Source: CBDCWT01 sp965223305 (GTDB lineage: Bacteria; Planctomycetota; Planctomycetia; Pirellulales; Pirellulaceae). Taken from it: a stretch of DNA of 64,000 bases. The stretch lies in contig CBDCWT010000058.1 of assembly GCA_965223305.1 (NCBI GenBank), positions 62,001 through 126,000 of the forward strand, written 5' to 3'. Of this stretch, positions 1 to 8,637 are shown piece after piece; position 1 is the stretch's first letter, and every line of letters begins with the position of its first letter. The position numbers and the translations under genes are program-made. The notes below the pieces were generated by a model, which saw only the letters and a list, made by a program, of their open reading frames with translations, was not told where the DNA came from and ran no database searches.

Positions 1-51
1 CAGCCAACCGCGTCACCACCACATCCTGCCAATCATGTCGATCCTGTCGGG

Positions 52-1380
52 CTACGCGATCAACTTCGAAATGACCTTCGCGCCATCGGGTGCGACGCGA
101 ACTGGGCGACCGTCGCGAGTGTGAAGTTCGTGCGCCGGGTCGATGCCGAGCAGCGTATAAATTGTCGCTGCAAGATCCGCAGGGGTGACAGCGCGGTCCT
201 TGGGATACTCGGCTAATGCGTCGCTGCTACCAATGACCTGACCACCTGATATCCCTCCACCGGCCAGCACAACGCTAAAGACATTTGGCCAGTGGTCCCT
301 TCCGCCAGCAGAGTTGATCTTGGGTGTGCGGCCGAATTCGCCCATCACCAACACCAGCGTTTCGTCCAGCATGTTGCGCTCAGACAGATCCTCAATCAAC
401 GAACTGAAAGCTCGGTCGAGTGAGGGTAAATGAGCGTTCCGGTCCGTAGGATAACGTTCCTTGAGCTTGGCAATGTCCTGATGGGTGTCCCAACCGCTGC
501 TATTGACCGTCACAAACGGCACACCACGCTCGACCAGGCGGCGCGCCAACAGGCAGCTTTGACCGAGGCTGCCGCCGCCACCACGACCGTAGCGACTTCG
601 CAGGGCCTGCGGTTCGTCGGATAGCTTGAAGGCGTTTTTTGCCGCGGAGGAAGCAACGAGACTATAGGCTCGTTCAAGATTGGGATCCGTTGCCGAAGAC
701 GACGCGTCCTTGGATCGACTGAATTCATCGAGAGCTTTTACGATTTGTCGGCGACGATCCAGGCGCGTCAGGTCCAGACCCTGGTAGAAGTCGAGGTCCC
801 GCACTCTGAAGTCGGGACGGTCTGGATTGCCGCCCACGGAGAACGGTTGCGTCGCGCTGGGCAAGAAGCCGTTGCCGCTTATATTCCTATTGAAGTTGGG
901 TACGGCAATGTTAGGCGGCAGGACGCCGGCTTGGGTGCGCACTTGGGCGAGCGTCGCACCGAACGTCGGATACTCCAACGCTGGCGAAGGCTTGTAACCT
1001 GTCATCAGATAGTGGGTTCCGAAGTTGTGCTCACCGAGCGGAGAGGTCACCGAACGAACGACGGCCAACTTGTCCATCATTTGTGCGGTTCGCTCCAAAC
1101 ACTCGGCGATCCGCACCCCCCTGAGGCTCGTGTCAATCGTCTTCAACGGACCGCGAACTTCTTCTGGCGCAGCCGGCTTGGGATCGAAAGTCTCGAGGTG
1201 GCTCGGACCGCCGTCGAGCCAGATCAAGATGCACGACTTTGCCTTGGCTGGAAGCGCCGCCTCAGCCGCCTGGGCGTTCCGCAATCGAAAGAAGTCGCCC
1301 AGCCCCAGGCCCAAAGCTGACAATCCACCCACTCGAATCAGGTCTCGGCGGGTAACACCGTCGCAACGTCTCGCGTTCAT
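52..1380 (-). CDS. DUF1501 family Tat-exported protein
   Basis: The product is about 442 residues. It begins with a twin-arginine signal (RRDLIRVGGLSALGLG followed by a short hydrophobic run and an Ala-rich cleavage region) and continues with the conserved DUF1501 body, including the motifs IWLDGGPSHLETFDPKP, GEFGRTPKIN and GRDHWP. DUF1501 proteins are alkaline-phosphatase/sulfatase-fold proteins that are greatly expanded in planctomycetes and usually follow a DUF1549/DUF1553 gene; the substrate is unknown. I chose the ATG at 1380 over the one at 1398 because AGGGAAGGG lies just upstream of it. The gene reads towards the left window edge, and the stop is inside the window. A secreted protein gene lies directly upstream on the same strand, so the two are probably co-transcribed. 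Confidence 0.9.
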   Translation of the reverse strand: MNARRCDGVTRRDLIRVGGLSALGLGLGDFFRLRNAQAAEAALPAKAKSCILIWLDGGPSHLETFDPKPAAPEEVRGPLKTIDTSLRGVRIAECLERTAQMMDKLAVVRSVTSPLGEHNFGTHYLMTGYKPSPALEYPTFGATLAQVRTQAGVLPPNIAVPNFNRNISGNGFLPSATQPFSVGGNPDRPDFRVRDLDFYQGLDLTRLDRRRQIVKALDEFSRSKDASSSATDPNLERAYSLVASSAAKNAFKLSDEPQALRSRYGRGGGGSLGQSCLLARRLVERGVPFVTVNSSGWDTHQDIAKLKERYPTDRNAHLPSLDRAFSSLIEDLSERNMLDETLVLVMGEFGRTPKINSAGGRDHWPNVFSVVLAGGGISGGQVIGSSDALAEYPKDRAVTPADLAATIYTLLGIDPAHELHTRDGRPVRVAPDGAKVISKLIA

Positions 1381-1436
1381 CGCGCCCTTCCCTACCATTA
1401 CTCCTCACTCCCGAAGTCGTTCGCGCCAGTAGGTAT

Positions 1437-2633
1437 TTACTTTCTTGCGCGCTCGCCACGACCATCTGCTGGGAAAGCTGTGAAGTAGAGGCCGATCGCT
1501 TCGTCACGCGTCAGCTTGCCAACGTCGACCAACTCTCCGAATCGTTCTTTGAAATCCGCCTGGCGTGTCGCGAGGTCCTTGTCGTGCTGACGTTTAACTT
1601 GCTCGTTCTTGTCCGATTTCTTGTTCATCCAGCCCGCGACTGTCTCGCTATCGACACCAACGGCCGCTGCGATCGCGCCCATAACATGCGGATCAGGGTA
1701 CAACATTGGTTGAGTAAACGCGAAATTGTGTAGCACTTTTCGGTCCTTGGCGACGATAATCGTCATCGCCACGTTGCGATTCAAGCCGTAGATTCCCGGC
1801 CCATCGCGACCATCGGACGAGATACTCATCTGAATGACATCTGAGATTTGATCCACAAAGTCGTACTTGAAGATGGCACGGGGCGTTGGATCGTCAACAA
1901 GAAAAGTCGTCGAAACGTGCAACCCGGTTGGTGACTTCTCTGCGATCCGCGCCAGCGCAGGACCGGTCAACAGGAGGCCCTTCTGTCCAACCACCGAATT
2001 GTCTTGGAAAATCAGCACGAGTGGTTTCTTCCCGGCCACTGCGACTGGATCGTACTCACTACCTACAAAGTCACCCCGTATACCGGTCACCGTCAGCGGA
2101 GGTAGCTTCTCACCCGGTTGTGGACCGGAGAAGACGACTTTCTCCAGCGTCTTGCTGAACTCAGCAGGATCTTTGACTTCTATGCGTTTGCGGTAGTACT
2201 CTCCCTTACTTGCACGTCTTTTGCTTTCTCTGCGATCACCCTGCCGCAGCCACTGCAGCACATCTTCCTTCGTGGCTCGGCCACTTTCAATCTTCTGCCT
2301 GATGGCTGGCCGGTCTTTCAGCAACTGTTCGTACCGTTGCTCTAAGCTGTCATTTCCCTTCTCCTTGGTGCGAGCCCGCTCGGACTCCATGTGGTTGCCG
2401 CCACCTGCGTGGTCCGGAAAAGCTGTCTTGTAAAGCTCTGCCGCTTCTTGCTGCGTCAGCTTACCGGCTTCCACAAACTCGTCGAGCTGTTTTCGAAGAG
2501 CCACCTGGCGTGGCGTGAGCTCGCGCTTGCCGCCGCGCACGTCACGGCTATTTTTGGAGCGAGCGTCTTGCCCGTTGCTGCCGCTGAACCATAGCACAAC
2601 GATGAGGATGACGGCGATTGCGGATCGTATCAT
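1437..2633 (-). CDS. secreted protein with thioredoxin-like core and flanking repeat motifs
   Basis: The product is about 398 residues with an N-terminal signal peptide (MIRSAIAVILIVVLWFSGS). I did not match the family with certainty. Residues about 40-80 and the last 40 residues carry the same motif, GKLT-x2-EA-x2-LY-x-TAFP, once near each end. The central part (GEKLPPLTVTG, then PLVLIFQDNSVVGQKG) resembles the start of a redoxin/thioredoxin-like fold but has no CxxC pair. The ATG at 2633 is preferred because it starts directly at the signal peptide. It sits 56 bases upstream of the DUF1501 gene on the same strand, so an operon is likely. The repeat motif may be a helical dimerisation or binding unit; this is inference. 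Confidence 0.75.
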   Translation of the reverse strand: MIRSAIAVILIVVLWFSGSNGQDARSKNSRDVRGGKRELTPRQVALRKQLDEFVEAGKLTQQEAAELYKTAFPDHAGGGNHMESERARTKEKGNDSLEQRYEQLLKDRPAIRQKIESGRATKEDVLQWLRQGDRRESKRRASKGEYYRKRIEVKDPAEFSKTLEKVVFSGPQPGEKLPPLTVTGIRGDFVGSEYDPVAVAGKKPLVLIFQDNSVVGQKGLLLTGPALARIAEKSPTGLHVSTTFLVDDPTPRAIFKYDFVDQISDVIQMSISSDGRDGPGIYGLNRNVAMTIIVAKDRKVLHNFAFTQPMLYPDPHVMGAIAAAVGVDSETVAGWMNKKSDKNEQVKRQHDKDLATRQADFKERFGELVDVGKLTRDEAIGLYFTAFPADGRGERARK

Positions 2634-2844
2634 TGGTGCGTGTCCTTTACGGGTGACGCGGCCAGCGAGCAAACCTGGTTACGTATATTACAATCCTCAC
2701 GGTACCAAGAGCTCCTGTCCACTCCAACTGCGATCTGAATTCCATTGAGTCCTCTGCGCAGCCCCTGCGAGGGTCCGTACCAGACCGGACAATTATGACC
2801 CGTGCGGCAAACTGCCGAATCTGGGTTCGAGGATCTCGGGAATG

Positions 2845-2959
2845 CTAGGCTTTGTTTCAAAACAAGTAATTTGGTCGCGTAGCGACTTCCCAAGTGTTCT
2901 CTCCCCCAGCTAGCTGGGGGAGAGAGTCAGAGAAAGGGGGCTTTTGAGACAAAGCCTAG
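2845..2959. mobile_element. MITE-like 115-bp palindromic element
   Basis: Imperfect terminal inverted repeats lie at 2845-2862 (ctaggctttgtttcaaaa) and 2942-2959 (ttttgagacaaagcctag), matching at 17 of 18 positions. In the middle is a perfect 28-base palindrome at 2898-2925 centred on agctagct with flanking CCCCC/GGGGG. No coding capacity is visible. The structure fits a non-autonomous miniature element or a large extragenic palindrome. The last bases of the right repeat supply the stop codon of the hydrolase gene, which reads in from the right. No clear target duplication could be assigned. Confidence 0.6.
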
Positions 2960-5082
2960 TCCGTACCGGTGACAACACGGCCCATAGCGTCGATCGGGTC
3001 TTCGACCAAGACACGAGCCTTGGGAAGCAGCGCGATGAGATCGGGCAGGTCATACGTTCGCAGCGCGCCGTGAACAACGTTGACTAGCTGGTTACTCGTG
3101 ATTGGTGAGTGAATGACGTTCGACCACGATACCAGTGAGCGGCGGAGTGTCAGCGAAGTGATCATTTGCCTCTGCAACACGGCTGCATGCAGAGCGGGTG
3201 GGCCGGCTTCCCCAATGCCGATGAGATGCAGTGGAGTTGCCTCGTCACAAGCGACGGATTCCCGCAGGAAACGAGCGCTCGCCAGGATGTCGGACGTTCG
3301 CATGCCGAGAAAGGACTCGCCCAGCATGTAAGCAACAATCACGTCGGGCCCGTTCGGCCCCATCACGTCGACGTCCCGACTGTACCGCCACGGTATGGCC
3401 TGCGTTTCTCCACAACCGCGGACGTCAACAGCGAGAACGGTGTGGCCAGCCACAACCAACGCTTCGATCGGCCCGCCCACCTGTGAATCAATCTGTTTAC
3501 TTTGGCCGTGTACGTACAGATACAAGTCACCAGTACTAGCTGAGGGCTTGTACAACAGCGCGGGAAGCACAATGCCCTCCTCGGCGTGGAGTACGAGCTT
3601 CTCGATCGTGTAGCCGCCGCGCTGGACTCGTCCTACCTGTTCACTTCGAAGTCGAGGGACGTTTACAAGGCTGGGAACTCCCGCTACGTCCTGAACCTTC
3701 GCCAACATTGCAGCCGTGTCTTTTTCTTTCCATTGTCGTTGGCGATCGACCACCAGCTTCGATTCCACTTCAATATTCAAGTCGAACACCGACCGAGCTC
3801 CTTTGATGTGGAGTGTTTGTCCGGTTGGCGTGCATTGCAATTCCGCGACGGATGCAACTTCGGAAGGTGACTCGGTGATCGCATCGTCTTGATGAACAAG
3901 CCAGCGCCGCATCCAGCGCGTCGCTCCGACTCGCAGTTGCTGTGAGAAACCATGTGGCTGGTCTGTTTCTACGAGGTCAACTCGTTCAGCATAACCAAGT
4001 CGTGTGTACCATCGCTTGGAATCGCGAAACGACTCCCACGCTCCTTCAATCGGAACGTAGTCGCGAGTGGCCGAACAGATGAGTGTCGGCTTGGGCGCCC
4101 GCATCAACAGGTAGTCGGCAAAGTCCATGCCATAGGCCATCTGCCCGTGAATGTTCTGCTCTATGTCGCCCGGACCGGGTGATTCATTCTTACGAGCTGT
4201 GGTTGTGATCCAACAGGCTGGTGCAGCGCACTCAATGCGGTCGTCAAGCGCCATCAAATAGCCAGTTTGGTTTCCACCGCCGGAGTTCCCCGTGCAACCG
4301 ATCCGCCGTGAATCAATGTCGGGGCGGCTGCACAGATAGTCGATCCCTCGAATGCCATCCCAGATCATGTAAGTTGCCAGACTACGGCCCAGCAGGATCG
4401 GAGCAATTCCTGTACGATTGTGTTCCGAAGTCGGAGGATAAGGTGTCTTCTCGCCAACGAATATCTGCCGACGTTCTCCCTGGCCGATCGGATCAAAGCA
4501 AAGTACTGCCATGCCATGTCGAGCGAGCAGGATGCAGGCCCGCTGGTAGGTATCGGCCGCCTTGCCAATCACCGAGTGGCCGCAAGGAAGCAGCACACCC
4601 GGATACGGCGGCTCGCTCTCCGGCAGATACAGAATCGCTGAAACGTAGAACCGAGGTTGACTCTGGTAGAGAACCTTCTCATAGCGATAGCCGTCTCCCT
4701 TGCCGCGACCAACAACCCGTGCGTTCAGCGGCGTTCTCTCGGGCAGTCCGCCAAGACTGCTGAGGAACGACTGCCGCAGCCGACGTTGATAGGCGGCGAT
4801 TTGGTCGGCAGTCTTCACGTTTTCATAGCGCGTCCGCCTGTCTTGCACCGCGTCTCGTACACGCCCGCGCAGGTATCTCCGCATCATCTCGTGTGCAGGG
4901 CTACCGTCGATCGTGCCTGACAGGACCGCGGCAGTACCGTCTGATGCGGGTACCCGCTGCGTTGTCAGGGCCGGCCGAGCCGCGCCTTCGGCCGGCCGAT
5001 CATCGTCCGCCGCACAACAAACGCAGCCCAGCAGCGCGGACATAATCACCAGGCTGCTGCACATTGTCCAACTACTGGTCAT
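2956..5082 (-). CDS. secreted alpha/beta-hydrolase (acetyl xylan esterase-like), C-terminus altered
   Basis: The product is about 708 residues. It starts with a signal peptide that has a possible lipobox (SALLGC), so it is exported and perhaps lipid-anchored. The first hydrolase domain (about 110-400) shows PYPGVLLPCGHS, the nucleophile motif GNSGGGN, a downstream acid in SATRDYVPIEGAW and the histidine in QPHGF, so a complete Ser-Asp-His triad can be proposed. A second hydrolase-like domain (about 500-700) contains LYVHGQSK and VDVRGCGETQ but no obvious complete triad. Large two-domain esterases of this kind are common in planctomycetes and act on acylated glycans. The ATG at 5082 starts the signal peptide. 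The stop codon TAG lies inside the terminal repeat of the MITE-like element, so the natural C-terminus may have been replaced. Confidence 0.8.
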   Translation of the reverse strand: MTSSWTMCSSLVIMSALLGCVCCAADDDRPAEGAARPALTTQRVPASDGTAAVLSGTIDGSPAHEMMRRYLRGRVRDAVQDRRTRYENVKTADQIAAYQRRLRQSFLSSLGGLPERTPLNARVVGRGKGDGYRYEKVLYQSQPRFYVSAILYLPESEPPYPGVLLPCGHSVIGKAADTYQRACILLARHGMAVLCFDPIGQGERRQIFVGEKTPYPPTSEHNRTGIAPILLGRSLATYMIWDGIRGIDYLCSRPDIDSRRIGCTGNSGGGNQTGYLMALDDRIECAAPACWITTTARKNESPGPGDIEQNIHGQMAYGMDFADYLLMRAPKPTLICSATRDYVPIEGAWESFRDSKRWYTRLGYAERVDLVETDQPHGFSQQLRVGATRWMRRWLVHQDDAITESPSEVASVAELQCTPTGQTLHIKGARSVFDLNIEVESKLVVDRQRQWKEKDTAAMLAKVQDVAGVPSLVNVPRLRSEQVGRVQRGGYTIEKLVLHAEEGIVLPALLYKPSASTGDLYLYVHGQSKQIDSQVGGPIEALVVAGHTVLAVDVRGCGETQAIPWRYSRDVDVMGPNGPDVIVAYMLGESFLGMRTSDILASARFLRESVACDEATPLHLIGIGEAGPPALHAAVLQRQMITSLTLRRSLVSWSNVIHSPITSNQLVNVVHGALRTYDLPDLIALLPKARVLVEDPIDAMGRVVTGTD

Positions 5083-5150
5083 TCCATCAGTCCGATTGGC
5101 GAACAGGGCCGAGCAGCTACTGCCTCCCAAACCAAGCCAGCGCCTGGGTT

Positions 5151-6026
5151 TCAGGCGGGGTGGGTGAACGTGGATGGTGTCCTGGCAGCTTTGCGAAGAT
5201 CGACGGCTCGTACGATTCCTTTCTTCGCAGGATGTCGTAGAGCATGACTGACAATCCAGCGGCGATTGCCGGACTGCGTCAGGTCATCGGAATCCTCAAT
5301 CTCTTCGAGCCACTGTTGGCAAACATCAAAGGCGACATCCGGATGATCCTTGGCAATGTCGCCCAGATGATTGGCCACCGATCGGCGAACATACAGCTCT
5401 GGATCGTCCTTGAGTTTCTCAAGCAGCGGCAGAGAAAGGGTCGGGGTTTCGATAAACTCACGAAGCCGCATTGCCCACGGAAGCCGTGGCCGTGTTCCTT
5501 CACTGACGAGTCGGCGCACGTGGGGATTGGAGTCTTCGGCCCAGGACGTCAGCGTGTCGAGGCACTTCGCACGATATTCGATCAGGAATGGCCGCACGCT
5601 GAATTCCGCCGAGAATCGCTGAGTGAGTTCGTAGTTGGCCCACATTCCACTGTCGAATCGAGAAACACCCCAGGTTGCTATCAACTGAGCGTGCGGCAGG
5701 TAGAAAAAGGGAGCCAGCCCGTTATCTTGGGTCGCTTCGAGAGGCGGCCCCAACGATTGCACGAGAAGTGGTGCGAGTTTGTCGAAATCCGAAGGCAGTT
5801 GTTCGACCAACGCACCTGCGATGTGCTGAGCCCGATCTTTCAATTCGAGTTTCTGCAACCCCTGGACCGCACGAGATTGAAACCGTTTTACATCAAAGCC
5901 GGTCACAACGTCCGTGAAGGATTCGCCGATCAGATTCACCAGGCGTCGATCCATCATCTCCTTCAGCGGCACTCCATGCTGAATTGTTGATGGCGCCGCG
6001 AAACGTTGTGCAGGGTGAAGCTTCAT
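5151..6026 (-). CDS. DNA alkylation repair protein (AlkC/AlkD-like HEAT-repeat glycosylase)
   Basis: The product is about 291 residues. It opens with the AlkC-type N-terminal region (VPLKEMMDRRLVNLIGESF, then LELKDRAQHIAGAL) followed by helical HEAT-like repeats (SNPHVRRLVSEGTRPRLPW and YVRRSVANHLGDIAKDHP). Proteins of this family excise 3-methyladenine and related positively charged lesions from DNA. The conserved STIQHGVPLK region and the RRL/RRSVANHL repeats are the main support. The start at 6026 (MKLHPAQRF) matches the usual N-terminus; an upstream frame exists but looks non-coding. It is likely a stand-alone gene, and the downstream hydrolase is unrelated in function. Confidence 0.8.
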   Translation of the reverse strand: MKLHPAQRFAAPSTIQHGVPLKEMMDRRLVNLIGESFTDVVTGFDVKRFQSRAVQGLQKLELKDRAQHIAGALVEQLPSDFDKLAPLLVQSLGPPLEATQDNGLAPFFYLPHAQLIATWGVSRFDSGMWANYELTQRFSAEFSVRPFLIEYRAKCLDTLTSWAEDSNPHVRRLVSEGTRPRLPWAMRLREFIETPTLSLPLLEKLKDDPELYVRRSVANHLGDIAKDHPDVAFDVCQQWLEEIEDSDDLTQSGNRRWIVSHALRHPAKKGIVRAVDLRKAARTPSTFTHPA

Positions 6027-6095
6027 AGCGCGAATCTTACTGCCGTGGCAGTAGGGTGTCAAACTGAGTCATAGTCTGCGTTGACAACTCGACCA

Positions 6096-6359
6096 CTAAG
6101 AAGCCTTCTTCTGCGCTGGTGGGGACTTCCGCACTGGCGGTACGTCGAATGCATCGGTGTCAGTCCCGTCTTCTCGCCGTGCCTTCAGTACACGTTCAAT
6201 TTCCATCGCGGTATAGCCTGCGTCCACCATGCGCATCTTCAAGGTTGAATCCCGCCAATGGCAAGCTACCTCCGCGAACGTCTTGGCCAGGATGGCTACT
6301 ACGGCCACGCCGAATACACAGCCAAAAAGGACGATCGGAATGAGAATACCTGCGTTCAC
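6096..6359 (-). CDS. small single-span membrane protein
   Basis: The product is 87 residues. An N-terminal hydrophobic segment (about 4-26, ILIPIVLFGCVFGVAVVAIL) is followed by a charged cytoplasmic tail containing the helical stretch AMEIERVLKARRED and a Lys/Pro-rich end. The layout (one membrane span, then a short amphipathic region with GYTAMEIERVL) is like small planctomycete proteins that often accompany ECF or phage-shock-like modules, but no function can be assigned. A GAGGAG-like stretch lies shortly upstream of the ATG. It is short, but the codon pattern and membrane topology support it as real. Confidence 0.55.
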   Translation of the reverse strand: MNAGILIPIVLFGCVFGVAVVAILAKTFAEVACHWRDSTLKMRMVDAGYTAMEIERVLKARREDGTDTDAFDVPPVRKSPPAQKKAS

Positions 6360-6429
6360 TGTGTTTTCTCCTCCTCGATGAAGCTGCTTCGCTAATAACG
6401 CTTGTCTTGCATTCGCCGCTCACGTGGGA

Positions 6430-7257
6430 TTATTGGAGTTGAGATTCGTCGCCGCGTTGTCTACGTGGGACCAGTGAGTGCACAGGAACGAGAGAATACC
6501 ATTCGTATCCGTCCACCAGACCTACGTTGCCTACCAGCTCGATATGAATCACACGTCGATGAGCGGTGGTTTCCCGCCGCGACATCGTGCTCGAGTGTGA
6601 AAGCAGAGGTCGCATTGCCAGCACATCCCCAGTATTAGCATGCAGCTCCACGGGTCGTGGTTGTTCTCCATTGTCCTCCCGATGGGAGCCGGGAATCACG
6701 CACAGCGGTCCATTCTCTTCGTTCATCGGATCCAGATGAACTCTCAGCGTAAGCATTTGCTCCAAGAGTGATGCCGGAGCCTCGACATGCGGCACGCCGG
6801 CCTTCACGGTAGGTTTACGAAAATACCTGCTCGGAAGGTTGTTTCTCTTAACGGCAATCGTTCGGTCTTTGTGCCACGGCAGCGACCACGATCGGTCGGG
6901 AGGCTTGTCGAAGTAGAGTGCACGCACGATAGCAGCGTTTTCGCCCAAAACCGCCGAGGCAAATCCTCCCAGTGCTGGACAGTCAAGCAACCCCGCAGCT
7001 TCGGGAAAGACCTCAAGAAGATTTCGGGAGCCGTAGGTTTGACCGCGACTTCGCAAGATAGACGGATCGCTCCACCCCTGAAGTGCGGCAGAAAGCCGGC
7101 TCGCGAATGTGTCCATTTCGTCGGCAACGAAGATGCCCTCGAGCATCGCGAAGCCGTATTGCGACAGTTGAGCAAGCGACTGAGCAAAGGAGGCACCCAT
7201 CGACGGCGTCCATTCGTGAGGAATCGAGTCAACGATCCGATGACGTAGCAGAATCAC
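6430..7257 (-). CDS. phytanoyl-CoA dioxygenase (PhyH) family Fe(II)/2-oxoglutarate enzyme
   Basis: The product is up to 275 residues. The double-stranded beta-helix core shows the HxD iron-binding pair in LPWHKDRTIA (His129, Asp131) and the distal motif around PLLSHSSTM (His221), with a downstream Arg (TAHRRVIHIE, about 234) that would bind 2-oxoglutarate. PhyH-family enzymes hydroxylate small-molecule substrates; the substrate here cannot be inferred. The GTG start at 7257 gives the longest frame, but the ATG at 7200 (MGASFAQSL) is also possible, and neither has a strong ribosome-binding site. It is monocistronic as far as can be seen, with an 85-base gap to the next gene. Confidence 0.8.
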   Translation of the reverse strand: MILLRHRIVDSIPHEWTPSMGASFAQSLAQLSQYGFAMLEGIFVADEMDTFASRLSAALQGWSDPSILRSRGQTYGSRNLLEVFPEAAGLLDCPALGGFASAVLGENAAIVRALYFDKPPDRSWSLPWHKDRTIAVKRNNLPSRYFRKPTVKAGVPHVEAPASLLEQMLTLRVHLDPMNEENGPLCVIPGSHREDNGEQPRPVELHANTGDVLAMRPLLSHSSTMSRRETTAHRRVIHIELVGNVGLVDGYEWYSLVPVHSLVPRRQRGDESQLQ

Positions 7258-7342
7258 CCCGCCTAGGTGAGAACTTTCTTACGACTTCGACCCATCAATT
7301 CTAGCAGCTGGCGGCGCGCCGTCCTGTGCGTCCTCGGCAGCG

Positions 7343-8626
7343 CTACGTTTCCGCTGAGTTGGTGAAGACGAAGTCCGAATCCGCATGAAGCGGCGCAGGC
7401 GGCGGAGTCATTTGGGCCAGTGCCTGGAGGAAGCCGGTCATCTCCTTGCCAACCACGTCTCCGATCAAGCAGTCGATCAAGGCGGCCCGCTGGTCGGGGA
7501 AACGCTCGGCGAACTTGTGAAAACTGAACGAGGGATCGTAGAAGGCCCGCACGAGGCGATAAATCACCTCGATGCCTTCCCAGAGTTGCGGAACGAACGC
7601 CGCTAACCGCTCGGCTGAGATTTCGTTGTTTGTCAGCGCGTCATGTATGCAGCCAGCCGCCAACTCGCCCGACGCCAGCGCTAAGAAGAGCCCCGACGAG
7701 TAGATTGGATCGAGGAACCCAGCCGAGTCGCCAACCATCACCCAGCCGTTGCCCACAACCTGTCGGTTCAAATAGGCGAGTTTTCGGAGACCTCGTAGCG
7801 GGCCGATCAGTGATGCATCGGTCAACCACGACGACAGCGGCTTGCACAATTCCACTTCACGCAGAAACACATCCTCGAAGCGGCGGCTTTCACGAAACAG
7901 GTATTCGGGTGACGCGACAACGCCGACACTCACGACGTGGTCAGGGAGCGGGATGTACCAGAACCAGCCACGATCCTGGAGCATGAACACGGTGGTCTCG
8001 CCAGCGTCGATGCCCTCGCCGCGATGACCGCCTTGGTAGTAACTCCAGATGGAAGCCTTGTCGAGTCCGGGGATGTCGGTCCTCAAGCCCAGTTGCTTGC
8101 CGATCACAGACGCTCGCCCTGATGCATCCACGACGACTTGCGCAGCAATTTCCTCCGCTTCTCGACCGACGGTCTGCGCGCGTACGCCAACGGCCCGGTC
8201 GCTGTCGAACAGCACCTTGTTCACCTTCGTGGCCGATCGAATCTCGACGCCGGCGTCCTGCGCGTTGTCTTGGCAGAGTTGGTCGAATTCGCTCCGCTCG
8301 ACTTGCCATGTAGTGGCCCGTTCGCCTGAGACCGTTTCGGAAAAGTAGAACGGCGCCGCCTCCCTTCCCGAAGGCGATACGAACCGCACGCTGTGCTTGG
8401 CCGGAAAGTGCGATCGGCGCAGTTTCGGCAGCAGTCCCAGACGATCGAATGTGCCATACGTGTGTGGAATCAACGACTCGCCGATGTGATAACGCGGAAA
8501 GGTCGAACCTTCCAGCACCAGGCAACGGTGGCCCTGCCGTTGCAGTAATGTTGCCGCCGTGGTCCCCGCCGGACCTCCGCCGATGACGACAACGTCGTAG
8601 GAGGACTCTGGTGGTGACGCAATCAT
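7343..8626 (-). CDS. FAD-dependent oxidoreductase (tryptophan halogenase/geranylgeranyl reductase-like)
   Basis: The product is 427 residues. The Rossmann FAD-binding motif is at the N-terminus (VVVIGGGPAGTTAATLL) and a second FAD motif is at VMVGDSAGFLDPIYSSG, which is typical of the halogenase/reductase branch of flavoprotein monooxygenases. The halogenase lysine motif was not clearly seen, so a dehydrogenase or saturase role is equally possible. The start is secure: AAGGAGA lies 5 bases upstream of the ATG. The gene is 11 bases downstream of a radical SAM gene on the same strand and its ribosome-binding site overlaps that gene's end, so they are translationally linked. The divergent neighbour is hemG/hemY, hinting at tetrapyrrole-linked chemistry. 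Confidence 0.8.
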   Translation of the reverse strand: MIASPPESSYDVVVIGGGPAGTTAATLLQRQGHRCLVLEGSTFPRYHIGESLIPHTYGTFDRLGLLPKLRRSHFPAKHSVRFVSPSGREAAPFYFSETVSGERATTWQVERSEFDQLCQDNAQDAGVEIRSATKVNKVLFDSDRAVGVRAQTVGREAEEIAAQVVVDASGRASVIGKQLGLRTDIPGLDKASIWSYYQGGHRGEGIDAGETTVFMLQDRGWFWYIPLPDHVVSVGVVASPEYLFRESRRFEDVFLREVELCKPLSSWLTDASLIGPLRGLRKLAYLNRQVVGNGWVMVGDSAGFLDPIYSSGLFLALASGELAAGCIHDALTNNEISAERLAAFVPQLWEGIEVIYRLVRAFYDPSFSFHKFAERFPDQRAALIDCLIGDVVGKEMTGFLQALAQMTPPPAPLHADSDFVFTNSAET

Positions 8627-8637
8627 TACCGTCTCCT

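Noticed and set aside
745..1320. 191-codon frame antisense to DUF1501
   Set aside because: The minus-strand gene has a Tat signal and conserved motifs; the plus frame is a codon-bias shadow.
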